From assembly GCF_031179285.1 (NCBI RefSeq), contig NZ_JAPSHY010000022.1, forward strand, positions 1 through 46,706: DNA of 46,706 bases, read 5' to 3'. Below are positions 23,671 through 32,912 of this stretch, one piece after another. The position numbers and the translations under genes are program-made. Origin of the DNA: Microbacterium sp. (GTDB taxonomy: Bacteria > Actinomycetota > Actinomycetes > Actinomycetales > Microbacteriaceae). The notes below the pieces were generated by a model. That model did not search any database, had not been told where the DNA came from, and was given only the letters and a program-made list of their open reading frames with translations. Each line of letters opens with the position of its first letter. Position 1 is the first letter of the stretch.

Positions 23671-26600
23671 CTACTCTGCGGCGACGTTTCGGCGGCGCGC
23701 GTAGAGCAGGATTCCTCCGGCCGTCAGGAGCAGGAGTGCTGCGCCGATGGTCCCGATGGCGATCGTGCCGCCGGTGACCGCCAGAGGCGGAGGAACGTCC
23801 TCCGGCCACTCGGGGACCTCGCAGGCGGACGCGTCGGCGGTCAGGTCATTGTGATCGAAACCTGCCGTGTTCGCGAAGCCGCCGCGGTTACCGGACCCTG
23901 GTGCGGGGCACGCGAGCGTGGTGCCGTCGGCCCCCGCCGTGTCGAGTCGGGTCTCGACCGTGACCCGGTAGGTGTGGGTCGCGCCTGCCGCCAGAGCGAC
24001 GTCCGCTGCGACGACATTCTCGTCCGCACCCGTCTCACCGAGACCCGTCCACGTCGCCGCGGGGGTAACGCCATCGGGGGCGGTGATGCGTGCGTCGAGA
24101 ACCTCGATGCCGGCACCGTATCGGAGCTGGTCCGTCATTGTGTAGTCACCCGCCACGGCACCGTCGTTGAGCACGGTGATCGTGTAGTTCACCGTCCAAC
24201 GATCGCCGGCGCCCTTCACGGGTGCGCCGTCCATCGTCTTGGTGATCTTGGTCGACGGCAGGCCAGCGCAGTCGGTGTCGACGATCGTGCCGCCGTTCTC
24301 GTCGGTCAGGGTGGCTGCGTTGTTCAGACCCTGCTCGATGAAGTTGCCACCGGGGCCCGTCGTGCAAGCCGGCGATGCCGTTCCGTCCGCTCCCACGTCT
24401 GCGGGGTCGAACGTCAGCGGGACGTTCGCGATCACGGTGACCCGGTAAACGTGCGGGGTGTACCCGTCGTCGTCGAGGCCGATGATGTCGACATCCGTCG
24501 CGATGCGCTGGTCGCTGTCACCGTCGAACCCGCCGTTGATCGAAACCCCCTCGGGTCCGGTCACCGAGACGGTGTCCACGGTGACCTGCGGTGCGAACAA
24601 GAACTCATCATCCAGGTCGTACGTGGTCGCCTCCGTGCCGGTGTTACCCACGGTCAGGTCGTACACGACCTCCCACTGCCCGTTTCCGATCGGGTTCGCC
24701 GACACGATCGCCTTGTCGAGGGTCGGCTTGCCGGGGACGATGCACTCGGCATCCTCGCCCTCCAATCCGTTCCATCCGACAGTCGCGGTGTTGTTGAGCG
24801 TGCCCGGAAGCGGCTCGCCGTTGTCCGCGAGGCAGGTGTCGCCCGCCGGAACCTCGACACCGGACAGGTCGGCGGCGTACCGCACGGTCACCGTGTAGGT
24901 GTGCACGACCGGTGCACCGTCCGCGGCGCCCGCGATGGGCTGGGCGGTGACGATCCGGAGATCGTCGATCCCGTCGAACCCGGCGTTGATCGCGACAGGG
25001 TCCGGGGCGTCACTGGTGGCGTCCTGGATACCGACCACGGTCACACCTTCACCCGGTGCGAGCTCGTCGTCGAGGTTGTAAACCCCGGCGCCGGGACCAC
25101 TGTTGGTGACCGTGATCTCGTAGGTCGCGTCGTACACGCCATCCTGCCCGTCGACCGGCGTCACCGCTCCCGAGAGGGACTTGGCGATCGTGATCAGCGG
25201 CGGTGTGACGCAGGCGTCCGCGTCCTGGTCCTCGCCGTTGTGCGTGAGACCAGCGGTGTTCGAGAACCCGCCCGCGTCGCCGGACCCCGGCGCCGGGCAC
25301 ACCAGGTCGCCCGGGGTGACGACCTCGCGGTCCATCGAAGCGATGACCTCTACCCGGTAAGTGTGCACCTCACCGGCATCAAGAGCGACATCGGAAGCGA
25401 TGACGTTCTCGGCCGCCCCATCGGCACCCTGACCAGTCCAGCCAGCATTGGTAGCGATGCCGTCACCGTTCACGACGGATGCGGTTTCGACCTCGATGCC
25501 GGCACCGTAACGGAGCCGGTCGCTGATGTCGTAGTCACCGGTCGCCTGACCGAGGTTGGTCGCGGTCACGTCATAGGACACCGTCCATGTGCCGTCGCCG
25601 TTCGGAATCGGGCTGCCATCGGCAACCGTCTTGTTGAGCAAGATCAGCGGAAGTGGCGGGCACACGTCGTCTTGACCGGCGATGCCGTTGCTGGTCAGCG
25701 TGGTCGAGTTACCCAGACCGCCGGCCTCACCCGACCCCGGAGGGGCACACACAAGCTCGCTCGGGTCGATGGTGGCCTCGTCCATCTGGACCGTAACCTC
25801 GACCTGGTACGTGTGCGACTCGCCCTGAGACAGAGTCACGCCTTCGGCGATGAGGTTCTCCATATCGGAGTCCTCGGCACCCAGACCGGTCCAATCGGGG
25901 TTGATAACGACACCGTTCAGGGAACGAGCCTCGTGATCCACGATCTCGATGCCCGCACCGAAGTGCAGACGGTCCGTCACGTCGTAGTCCGCATCGGCCG
26001 CACCCACGTGGGTGGCGACGATGTCGTACACGACCGTCCAGGTGCCGTCCCCGTTCGGGGTCGGTCCGGAGGAGACGGTCTTGTCGACCGTGACGAAGCC
26101 GATCGTGATGCACGCGGTCGCGTCGTCAGTGAGATCGTTGTGCTCGATCTCTGCCGAGTTCGACAGACCGCCTGCACCACCGGGATCTGCGGAGCAGTCG
26201 GTGATCACCGGTGCACCCTCAGTACCCTCGGCGAGACCGATGACGACCTCCACCTGGTAGGTGTGCACACCACCGGCAGGCAGCGTCACACCGGTGGCGA
26301 TGTCGTTCTCGGGTGCGCCATCGGCACCCAGACCCGTCCACGTCGGCGACGTGATGACACCGTCCGGAGCGGAAGTGACTGCGCCCGAGATGACCTCGAG
26401 GTCACCATCAGCCGTCATCTGATCGCGCACGTCGTACACGCCCGCCGCCGCACCAGTGTTGGTGGCGACGATGTCGTACGTCACCGTCCACGTGCCGTCC
26501 CCGTTCGGGGTCGGGCCCGACGACACCCCCTTGGCGATATCGATCGACGGGATCTCCGCGCACGCCTGGTCATCTTCCGTCGCACCCTCGGGATCGGTCA

Positions 26601-29600
26601 GCTGCGACGTGTTGTTGAACGCACGGTCCGCGTCGTCACCCTCGGCCCCGCACTGAGTCGGGTCATCAGCACCGGAGCCTGCCCCTTCGAGCTGCAACGG
26701 CACATCTGCGATGACCGTCACCTCATAGCGGTGCGCGGCGTAACCAGCGTCATCGGTGCCAAGCAGTGGCACGTCGCTCGCGATCAACGTCTCGCCCTGA
26801 CCATCCCACGCAGGATCAGCGAGGGTGACACCGGTCGGCGAGGCGGTGACCTCCGCCGAGACGATCGTCGCCTGATCAGTGAAACGCAGCGTGTCCGCCA
26901 TGTCGTAGCTCGTCGGGTGCGTCGAGGTGTTGGTCACGTCGATGCCGTAGACCAGCTGCCACTGACCACCACCGATCGCGGTGGCCGAGACCAGCTCCTT
27001 GGTGTGAGTCGGGTCGCCGTCCACCTCGATGCCGGCCGGGTCGCAGTTGATCGTCGGAGGCACCTGCGAGTCCGCCGGGGTCGCGGCCGTCGCGCAGGCG
27101 GTGTTGACCACCGTGTCAAGCCCGCCCTCGGTGAGGGTTACGTCGAAGGTGTGCTCCGCTTCGGCGCCCGGTGCGAGCTCGTCGACCGTGAACGATCCCT
27201 CGGGGAACAGGTCGTCCGTGATCTCGAGGTCGGTCAGGGTTCCCTGGCCGGTGTTCTCGATCACGATCCGATACGGCACCGTGTCACCGACTCGGTAGGT
27301 CGGGTAGTCCTCAACGGAGTTCGCGTCGTGCCACTCGCCGTCGGCGCCCATCACGTACTTCTTCAGCGAGGCGGAGTAGTAGTTCGCGACGGCGATGGAC
27401 GCAGACGTCCGCATCACCAACTCCGTGTGCTCGGTGCGAGCCTGGGCCCGGTTCACGAGCACATCCTCACCCTCGACTCCATCAGTGGCGATGTTCACGG
27501 TGAACGCCTGCGTCGCGCCGGGAGCGAGCTCCGGGCCGATCACACGCACCGCGGTCGCGTCGGGGGTGAAGGTCGTGGTCCATCCGGCAGTGTTGTCCGT
27601 CGGGTCACCCGCTGCACCGTTGGCGTCGGCATCCGGGTCGTCGGACAGCGTCGCGGGGTCCGCCGTCGTGTAGTACACGGTTGCGCCGGCAACGGCGTCC
27701 ACGCCTGTCAGCTCATACGAACCCGCGAAGTCGGTGCCACGGTCATCGCCGATGAAGGGAAGGATGTCGATCGTGTCGGTGAAGGCCTGCGGCAGCGGGT
27801 CGAACGACCTCAGCGTGACCGTCCACGAGCCCTCACCCACACCGTCACCGGCAAGGTTCGGAATGTAGGGAGTGTCGGCAGCCTTACCGATCGTCGTCGT
27901 GCCTGAGGTCGACACGGTCACCTGGGCGGTGTCAGGAAGCGTGGTCACGCCGCTGTAGTTCGCAGTCACCGAGTTCGTCAGTGTCTGTCCCGGTGCGACG
28001 GTGTCGTCAGCGACGGACTGGTATGTCAACGGGTGCTGGACGTTCGTCGTCACGCCATCCAGCACCCAGGTCAGAACCTGTCGCCCCTGCGGGTTCGTCG
28101 TGACGGTGGGCTCTGGCGAGGCCGAACCGGGCACGTACGTCATCCCCACCGGCAGAGTGTCGACGATTCGGAAGCCGTCAACGGTCGGAGGAACCTGTCC
28201 CGTCCCGTTCGCTGAGTAAGTAAGGGTGTATGTGGCGGGGAGGCCCGGCCGCACAACACTGCGGTCCACAGTCTTCTCCACAGCCGGTGTAGCGACGATC
28301 ACCCGCAGGATGTCGCGGTACGTCGTCGTGGCCGGGTAGCGGGCATCCGGCGTCTGCTGCCACTGGGTTCCACCACCGTTCGCCATGTTCGGGCTCCACA
28401 CTCCGTCCCGCATGCTGTTGCCGAACTGCCATACGTCCTGGCCTGCCTGCACGTCGTTCTTGAGCACGCCTTCCAGGAACACGCCGTAGTTCAAGCCCCG
28501 GTTCGCGGGGATCGGAAGCGTGATCCGCACGGCTTTGACGGAGGCGAGGTTCGTCGGCTCCGTCGTCGTCCACCCCCCGTCCGCGACGCCGCAGTTGAAG
28601 TTCGCCGGGTTGTATGCGGTGTTGGCAGGGTCCGGATTCACGGCGGCGTTGTTGCCGACGTACCACTCCCTCACCGCTCCGGTCAGATTGACGTTCCATC
28701 CAGGCGCATCGAAAGAGCGGACATACTCCGCGTACCGGGTGTCGATGACGCTGCACGTGCCGGTCGTCGCACCGGGATCACTCGCGGTGAGGGACGCGTT
28801 CGCCTGCTGGTAGAGCGTTGCACCGGGAGACACCCGGATGCTGTCGTCCCAGTTCGTGCCACCCACATTCATGTACGCGGCGGAACGGTTCCAGATCGAA
28901 GCGAACGTGCCACCGAACGTGATCGTCTTCGTCGATGTGTTGTTGGCTGCGTCGTCGACCGCGGTCTGACCCGACGGGGACACGTATGTCGGGGCGTTGG
29001 CGGTCAGGTTCGTTCCGGTGGACGTCGTGGTGGCGATTCGGAACACCACCTGGCCGCTCGCGACCGCCTGCTGGGACGTCGGGAGGAGAGTGCCACGAGA
29101 GTCACGTGTCGGCACCTGAGTGCGCGAGTAGTCGATCCCGTTGAGAGTCAGAGTGTATGTGGTCGCTCCGGTCTTCACGAGGGTGCAGGACTGCACGAAC
29201 GGTGCCATCTGGTCTGCACTGTGATTGCCCGTAGACCACGGGTGACCAGCCGCACCTGACCCATCGAATGCTGAGCAGGCGGCGGGCGCGACAGTCGTCG
29301 TCGATCCGTTTCCCGCAGCGAAGTTGAGCAGGTACTCCACCCTGTTCGGGCCGGGGTCGGAGCCGGTGTTGGTCGACAGCGTCCACTGAAGCGGAACATC
29401 GACGTAACCCGTGCCGACCGTGCGGGCGTCGTTGGGCGTGCCCCATCGCATGTCCATACCGAACGTGTTGACGATGGGAATCTCCGGCACTCCGGCGTTC
29501 TGACCATCGATCTGGCCCGTCAGAGAGATCGTGTCATTCGTGGCACCATCGACCGTTACGGGAACGACCACGACGGCTGCGGTTCCCTGGTCCTGGGTTC

Positions 29601-30018
29601 CGATGTTGCAGGTCAGCGTGAGCCCGTCTGTGGAGATCCCCGAAAGGGGGTCCACGTCAGAGGTGAGACACAAGTCGGGTATCGAGGCGATCCTGCCGTT
29701 CGTGACGGTCGCCGTGAACGTGACGTTGTTGACGGGATCGTTCGACGGGGCGGCAGCGTCGTCGTTGACGTTGACCCGCCACTCGGACGAGACCACATAA
29801 CCAGAAGCGACGACGGCCGGCGTTCCGTCGGCCCAGGCGGCGTCGATCTCATACACCGTGGCGGCGAAAGCGGGTGCTGCGCTGACCAGCGCGCTCGTCC
29901 CGAGAATAAGAGCGACAGCACCGGAGACGGCGCCACGGAGACGGCGAGAGCCCGTCAGCCCCGACAAGCCCTTCCGCCGAAGACCATGAGTGCTTCGATG
30001 ACGTTCCGTACCGCGCAT
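23671..30018 (-). CDS. Giant repetitive cell-surface protein with LAxTG anchor
   Basis: A 2115-residue exported protein. A long basic N-terminus and hydrophobic core (residues about 27-52, ending AAPAFA) form the signal peptide. Residues about 55-1000 contain beta-rich, DUF11/isopeptide-like domains. Residues about 1000-2070 are seven repeats of about 150 residues of the type K-T/S-V...NGDGTWTVxYDIxATN...GAGIEV...HTYxVEV...C...NxA...C. The C-terminus has LAVTG near 2079, a hydrophobic helix and the tail ARRR, a sorting signal of the kind used by class E sortases; no sortase lies in the window. Likely an adhesin or stalk at the wall. Ribosome site AGGGGGAAGC precedes the ATG. Confidence 0.9.
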   Translation of the reverse strand: MRGTERHRSTHGLRRKGLSGLTGSRRLRGAVSGAVALILGTSALVSAAPAFAATVYEIDAAWADGTPAVVASGYVVSSEWRVNVNDDAAAPSNDPVNNVTFTATVTNGRIASIPDLCLTSDVDPLSGISTDGLTLTCNIGTQDQGTAAVVVVPVTVDGATNDTISLTGQIDGQNAGVPEIPIVNTFGMDMRWGTPNDARTVGTGYVDVPLQWTLSTNTGSDPGPNRVEYLLNFAAGNGSTTTVAPAACSAFDGSGAAGHPWSTGNHSADQMAPFVQSCTLVKTGATTYTLTLNGIDYSRTQVPTRDSRGTLLPTSQQAVASGQVVFRIATTTSTGTNLTANAPTYVSPSGQTAVDDAANNTSTKTITFGGTFASIWNRSAAYMNVGGTNWDDSIRVSPGATLYQQANASLTASDPGATTGTCSVIDTRYAEYVRSFDAPGWNVNLTGAVREWYVGNNAAVNPDPANTAYNPANFNCGVADGGWTTTEPTNLASVKAVRITLPIPANRGLNYGVFLEGVLKNDVQAGQDVWQFGNSMRDGVWSPNMANGGGTQWQQTPDARYPATTTYRDILRVIVATPAVEKTVDRSVVRPGLPATYTLTYSANGTGQVPPTVDGFRIVDTLPVGMTYVPGSASPEPTVTTNPQGRQVLTWVLDGVTTNVQHPLTYQSVADDTVAPGQTLTNSVTANYSGVTTLPDTAQVTVSTSGTTTIGKAADTPYIPNLAGDGVGEGSWTVTLRSFDPLPQAFTDTIDILPFIGDDRGTDFAGSYELTGVDAVAGATVYYTTADPATLSDDPDADANGAAGDPTDNTAGWTTTFTPDATAVRVIGPELAPGATQAFTVNIATDGVEGEDVLVNRAQARTEHTELVMRTSASIAVANYYSASLKKYVMGADGEWHDANSVEDYPTYRVGDTVPYRIVIENTGQGTLTDLEITDDLFPEGSFTVDELAPGAEAEHTFDVTLTEGGLDTVVNTACATAATPADSQVPPTINCDPAGIEVDGDPTHTKELVSATAIGGGQWQLVYGIDVTNTSTHPTSYDMADTLRFTDQATIVSAEVTASPTGVTLADPAWDGQGETLIASDVPLLGTDDAGYAAHRYEVTVIADVPLQLEGAGSGADDPTQCGAEGDDADRAFNNTSQLTDPEGATEDDQACAEIPSIDIAKGVSSGPTPNGDGTWTVTYDIVATNTGAAAGVYDVRDQMTADGDLEVISGAVTSAPDGVITSPTWTGLGADGAPENDIATGVTLPAGGVHTYQVEVVIGLAEGTEGAPVITDCSADPGGAGGLSNSAEIEHNDLTDDATACITIGFVTVDKTVSSGPTPNGDGTWTVVYDIVATHVGAADADYDVTDRLHFGAGIEIVDHEARSLNGVVINPDWTGLGAEDSDMENLIAEGVTLSQGESHTYQVEVTVQMDEATIDPSELVCAPPGSGEAGGLGNSTTLTSNGIAGQDDVCPPLPLILLNKTVADGSPIPNGDGTWTVSYDVTATNLGQATGDYDISDRLRYGAGIEVETASVVNGDGIATNAGWTGQGADGAAENVIASDVALDAGEVHTYRVEVIASMDREVVTPGDLVCPAPGSGDAGGFSNTAGLTHNGEDQDADACVTPPLITIAKSLSGAVTPVDGQDGVYDATYEITVTNSGPGAGVYNLDDELAPGEGVTVVGIQDATSDAPDPVAINAGFDGIDDLRIVTAQPIAGAADGAPVVHTYTVTVRYAADLSGVEVPAGDTCLADNGEPLPGTLNNTATVGWNGLEGEDAECIVPGKPTLDKAIVSANPIGNGQWEVVYDLTVGNTGTEATTYDLDDEFLFAPQVTVDTVSVTGPEGVSINGGFDGDSDQRIATDVDIIGLDDDGYTPHVYRVTVIANVPLTFDPADVGADGTASPACTTGPGGNFIEQGLNNAATLTDENGGTIVDTDCAGLPSTKITKTMDGAPVKGAGDRWTVNYTITVLNDGAVAGDYTMTDQLRYGAGIEVLDARITAPDGVTPAATWTGLGETGADENVVAADVALAAGATHTYRVTVETRLDTAGADGTTLACPAPGSGNRGGFANTAGFDHNDLTADASACEVPEWPEDVPPPLAVTGGTIAIGTIGAALLLLTAGGILLYARRRNVAAE
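23806..27015 (-). repeat. Seven tandem protein-coding repeats of about 150 codons
   Basis: Approximate units: 27015-26555, 26554-26108, 26107-25657, 25656-25204, 25203-24742, 24741-24264 and 24263-23806. Each has two cysteines, one before a glycine-rich turn (as in LVCPAPGSG) and one near its end (as in DACVTPP). Units 1 and 6 are a distinct subtype (GGGQWQLVYG / GNGQWEVVYD and a DDxGYxxHxYxVTVIA block); units 2, 3, 4 and 7 are the NGDGTWTV type (degenerate in 7); unit 5 is intermediate. Confidence 0.85.
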
Positions 30019-30042
30019 GCTTCCCCCTCAGAAAGACTCGAC

Positions 30043-30058
30043 TGCCTGGCGCCAGGCA
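30043..30058. promoter_or_regulatory. Perfect 16-bp palindrome before the surface-protein gene
   Basis: TGCCTGGCGCCAGGCA is fully self-complementary and lies 25-40 bp upstream of the surface-protein start codon, between its ribosome site and a possible -10 (TAGGAT, minus strand, about 30070-30075). It could be a dimeric regulator site or, in RNA, a hairpin near the ribosome site. Confidence 0.5.
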
Positions 30059-30075
30059 CCCACGCCAGATCCTAG

Positions 30076-30300
30076 CGATGTTTTTGCCGGGTCATGACGA
30101 GAGGCCACCCCCTCCCACGTCCGTACCGCCGAACCGCGCGACGCCAACTACGGAGCTTGAGACTGACAGATCCAGTCGTCCTCGACTCAACACGAATCGA
30201 TCACAACGCTGCGCATCGGCGCCGGAGAAGACCTCATCGATCTCGACCGTGAGGAGTACCGTCGGGAAAGCGGACGAGCCTCCCGCGGAAGGAGGGCGAA
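30076..30300. other. Intergenic region, divergent genes
   Basis: This stretch separates the leftward surface-protein gene from the rightward antiporter. It should contain both promoters, but I see no further clear motif apart from the strong AAGGAGGG at about 30289-30296 that sets the antiporter start. Confidence 0.4.
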
Positions 30301-31599
30301 ATGGAACTGGACTCCGTCGGGCTGCTCTACTTCGCGGCCAGCATCGCCACTCTCGTGGCGGCACTCTTACCTCGCCTGCTCCGCCGCGCGCCGATCTCGA
30401 TGCCGATACTGTTCGTGGCGGCAGGCGTCGGGGCCTTCGCGCTGTTCCCTGATCTGCCGGATCCGGATCCGATCCAGCATCCGGAGTTCGCTCTGCACCT
30501 GACCGAGCTGTGCGTCATCGTCTCGCTGATGGGCGCCGGGCTCGCCATCAACCGGAGATTCCAATGGCGGACCTGGTCGACGACGTGGCGGCTGCTCGCC
30601 ATCACGATGCCGCTGTCGATCCTCGCGGTGGCCCTGCTCGGCTGGTGGGCGCTCGGACTCGGCATCGCGAGCGCCGCCCTCCTCGCCGCAGCCCTCTCCC
30701 CCACCGACCCCGTGCTCGCAAGCGAAGTGCAGGTCAGCGAACCGCTCACCGAAGACGAATCCGGCGATGATGATGAAGCGCGCTTCGCCGTGACGTCAGA
30801 AGCGGGCCTCAACGACGGCCTCGCCTTCCCCTTTACGTATGCAGCCATCGCCATCAGCACGGTCGGACTCGCGCCGAGCGGCTGGCTCGGCCAGTGGCTA
30901 CTGATCGATGTGCTCTGGCGGCTGGCAGTCGGCGTGGTGGTCGGACTCGGCACGGGATGGCTGCTGCGGCGGGTGTTCTTCTCGGCGATCTCGCAACGAC
31001 TCGGAATCACCGACCGCGCGGACGGCTTCATCGCCCTCGGTGCCACCTTCCTCGCGTATGGAGCCGCCGAGGTCGCGGAAGGATACGGGTTCATCGCCGT
31101 CTTCGTCTGCGCCTGCACGATCCGCGCCGGCGAGCAGGCGCACGGACTCCACTCGGTGCTGCACACCTTCGTGGAGCAGATCGAGCGTCTGCTGACCGTC
31201 GTCGTTCTGGTGCTGCTGGGGGGTGCCGTCGCGCGGGGACTGCTCGAATCCCTCACCCCGGCGGATTACCTCTTCGCCGCTGTGCTGCTCCTCGTCATCC
31301 GCCCCGTCACGGGCTGGCTCGCCCTGACGCCGGGAAAGACCGGTCCGCGCGAACGCGCCGTGATCTCGTTCTTCGGCGTGCGCGGCGTGGGCTCGCTCTT
31401 CTACATCGCTTACGCGCTGCAGCACGGCGATTTCCCCGGTGCCGATCGGTTGTGGGCCGTCGTGTCCCTGGTCATCCTCGGTTCCGTGCTGATCCACGGT
31501 GTCGCAGCGACCCCGTCGATGGTGGCCCTCGACCGCGCACGGCGCCGACGCGCGACGGATCGCGGGGACGGCGGCGCCGAGGTGGACACCCCGGTCTGA
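30301..31599 (+). CDS. Cation:proton antiporter, CPA1 (NhaP-like)
   Basis: A 432-residue membrane protein with about 12 helices. The ion-binding core is visible as AALSPTDPVLASEVQV (residues about 130-145) and ARFAVTSEAGLNDGLAFP (about 160-177), where the ND pair carries the transported cation and proton. A later conserved block RERAVISFFGVRGVGSLFY (about 350-370) matches CPA1 antiporters. It exchanges Na+ or K+ for H+ at the cell membrane. The short acidic C-terminus lacks a regulatory domain. A strong AAGGAGGG site precedes the ATG. Confidence 0.93.
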   Translation: MELDSVGLLYFAASIATLVAALLPRLLRRAPISMPILFVAAGVGAFALFPDLPDPDPIQHPEFALHLTELCVIVSLMGAGLAINRRFQWRTWSTTWRLLAITMPLSILAVALLGWWALGLGIASAALLAAALSPTDPVLASEVQVSEPLTEDESGDDDEARFAVTSEAGLNDGLAFPFTYAAIAISTVGLAPSGWLGQWLLIDVLWRLAVGVVVGLGTGWLLRRVFFSAISQRLGITDRADGFIALGATFLAYGAAEVAEGYGFIAVFVCACTIRAGEQAHGLHSVLHTFVEQIERLLTVVVLVLLGGAVARGLLESLTPADYLFAAVLLLVIRPVTGWLALTPGKTGPRERAVISFFGVRGVGSLFYIAYALQHGDFPGADRLWAVVSLVILGSVLIHGVAATPSMVALDRARRRRATDRGDGGAEVDTPV

Positions 31600-31677
31600 T
31601 GGCGCGACTTCTTCTGATCAGTGCCCGCGAAGCGAGTCAGGAATCGGATATGCAGATGTTCTGCCATGGCCAACTGG

Positions 31678-32790
31678 TCAGCGGATCAGAGCACTGAACG
31701 AGCGGATGCGTTCGGCCAACGCCGCAGGCGCCTCCGCCGCGGTGAAGTGCCCACCCCGTTCGAGGCGTTCAAAGACACGAAGATCCGTATAGAACCGGCG
31801 CCCGAGCACCTCGGGATAGTCGTGCTCGTGGCGCTGCACGTAGATCGCCGCGGGCACGTCGATCGTCACGGACTCCGCTTCATCGTCGTCGCCCTCGTAG
31901 TAGGGACGGAAAGACGTGGCGATGCTCTGCGTGACCCAATAGATGGTCGCGTCCGTGAGGATTCGATCGCGGGAGATGACCTTCTCGACCTCGGCGGGCT
32001 CGTTCGTCGGCGCGTCCGCCCACTCCGCGTACTTCTCCGCGATCCACGCCAGTAGTCCGACCGGCGAATCATTGAGAGCTGCGGCCAGTGTGTCCGGTCG
32101 CGCCCACTGCACGTGGCCGTATGCACCGTTCGGCCCCTGCTCCGCGTCGAGCCGGGCGGAGAATGCCCGCACCTCTGCGCTGTCGAGCGCGTCGCGCTCG
32201 TCTGAGGTCCCCATGTGAGCATGTGTCGCCACGATGCCGGCGACCGCATCCGGGTACAGCGCCGCAATCAGATCGCTCACATTCGCAGAGAGGTCCTCTC
32301 CGTAGGCGATGTATCTCTCGTAGCCCAGCACGACGGTCATGAGACGGTGCATCGTGACGGCGAGGCGCCGTTCGGTCACCGGGCCGTCGGAGTACGGCTG
32401 CGAGAACGCGAACCCGGGCAGGCTCGCCACCACGACGTGGAAGTCGGGGAGATTGCGCGCCAGATCGAGTTGCATCGCGAACGTGTGGGGCCATCCGTGC
32501 ATGATCAGCAGGACCGGGGCATCCGGATTCGCTGCCCCCAGGTGCGCGAAATGGATGTCGGTTCCATCCACGCCCGCGATGAACTGGGGGAAGGATGCCA
32601 GCCACTTCTCCCGTTCCCTCCAATCCCACCCCGCCCATGCACCCACCAGCTCCCGTAGCCAGGCGGCACTCATGCCGGAAGGCATGCGGCGCGGCGAATC
32701 CTCCAAGAGCCTGGCCCGCCCGAGACGTGCACGCAGATCATCGATGACAGCGTCGGAAACATGGACGGCGAACGGCCGGATCTCGGTCAT
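31678..32790 (-). CDS. Epoxide-hydrolase-family alpha/beta hydrolase
   Basis: A 370-residue protein (start at 32820 is also possible). Residues about 3-105 form the epoxide-hydrolase N-terminal lid domain (RPFAVHVSDAVIDDLRARL; WREREKWLASFPQF). The core has HGWPHTF with the oxyanion HGxP near residue 117, a nucleophile position in AYGEDLSANVSDLIA (aspartate where the family has GGDWG) near 175, a cap region, and the catalytic histidine in GGHFTAAEAP near 348. The aspartate nucleophile fits epoxide hydrolysis rather than ester cleavage. The elbow is unusual (GEDLS). It converges on the antiporter and diverges from the aminotransferase-fold gene. Confidence 0.85.
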   Translation of the reverse strand: MTEIRPFAVHVSDAVIDDLRARLGRARLLEDSPRRMPSGMSAAWLRELVGAWAGWDWREREKWLASFPQFIAGVDGTDIHFAHLGAANPDAPVLLIMHGWPHTFAMQLDLARNLPDFHVVVASLPGFAFSQPYSDGPVTERRLAVTMHRLMTVVLGYERYIAYGEDLSANVSDLIAALYPDAVAGIVATHAHMGTSDERDALDSAEVRAFSARLDAEQGPNGAYGHVQWARPDTLAAALNDSPVGLLAWIAEKYAEWADAPTNEPAEVEKVISRDRILTDATIYWVTQSIATSFRPYYEGDDDEAESVTIDVPAAIYVQRHEHDYPEVLGRRFYTDLRVFERLERGGHFTAAEAPAALAERIRSFSALIR

Positions 32791-32912
32791 GGTCACGAAG
32801 ATATGTGCCGCCGCCGACATCCCGGTCTCGTGCCAACGGTCGTGACTCGAGCAGGCCACTTCTGCCCGAGTGGTCCTGCCCACCGGCGGCGCCTCCCGTC
32901 CACGATGAGGAG

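Noticed and set aside
23806..27015. Regular repeats considered as CRISPR or DNA tandem repeats
   Set aside because: Units are about 450 bp, diverged at DNA level and keep frame; they encode protein domains. No short direct repeats with uniform spacers exist in the window.
23476..27906. A very long open frame on the + strand opposite the surface-protein gene
   Set aside because: It is the antisense shadow of the GC-rich repeat gene: composition is dominated by R, V, G and H, there is no domain or start signal, and the minus strand has a signal peptide, repeats and a sorting signal.
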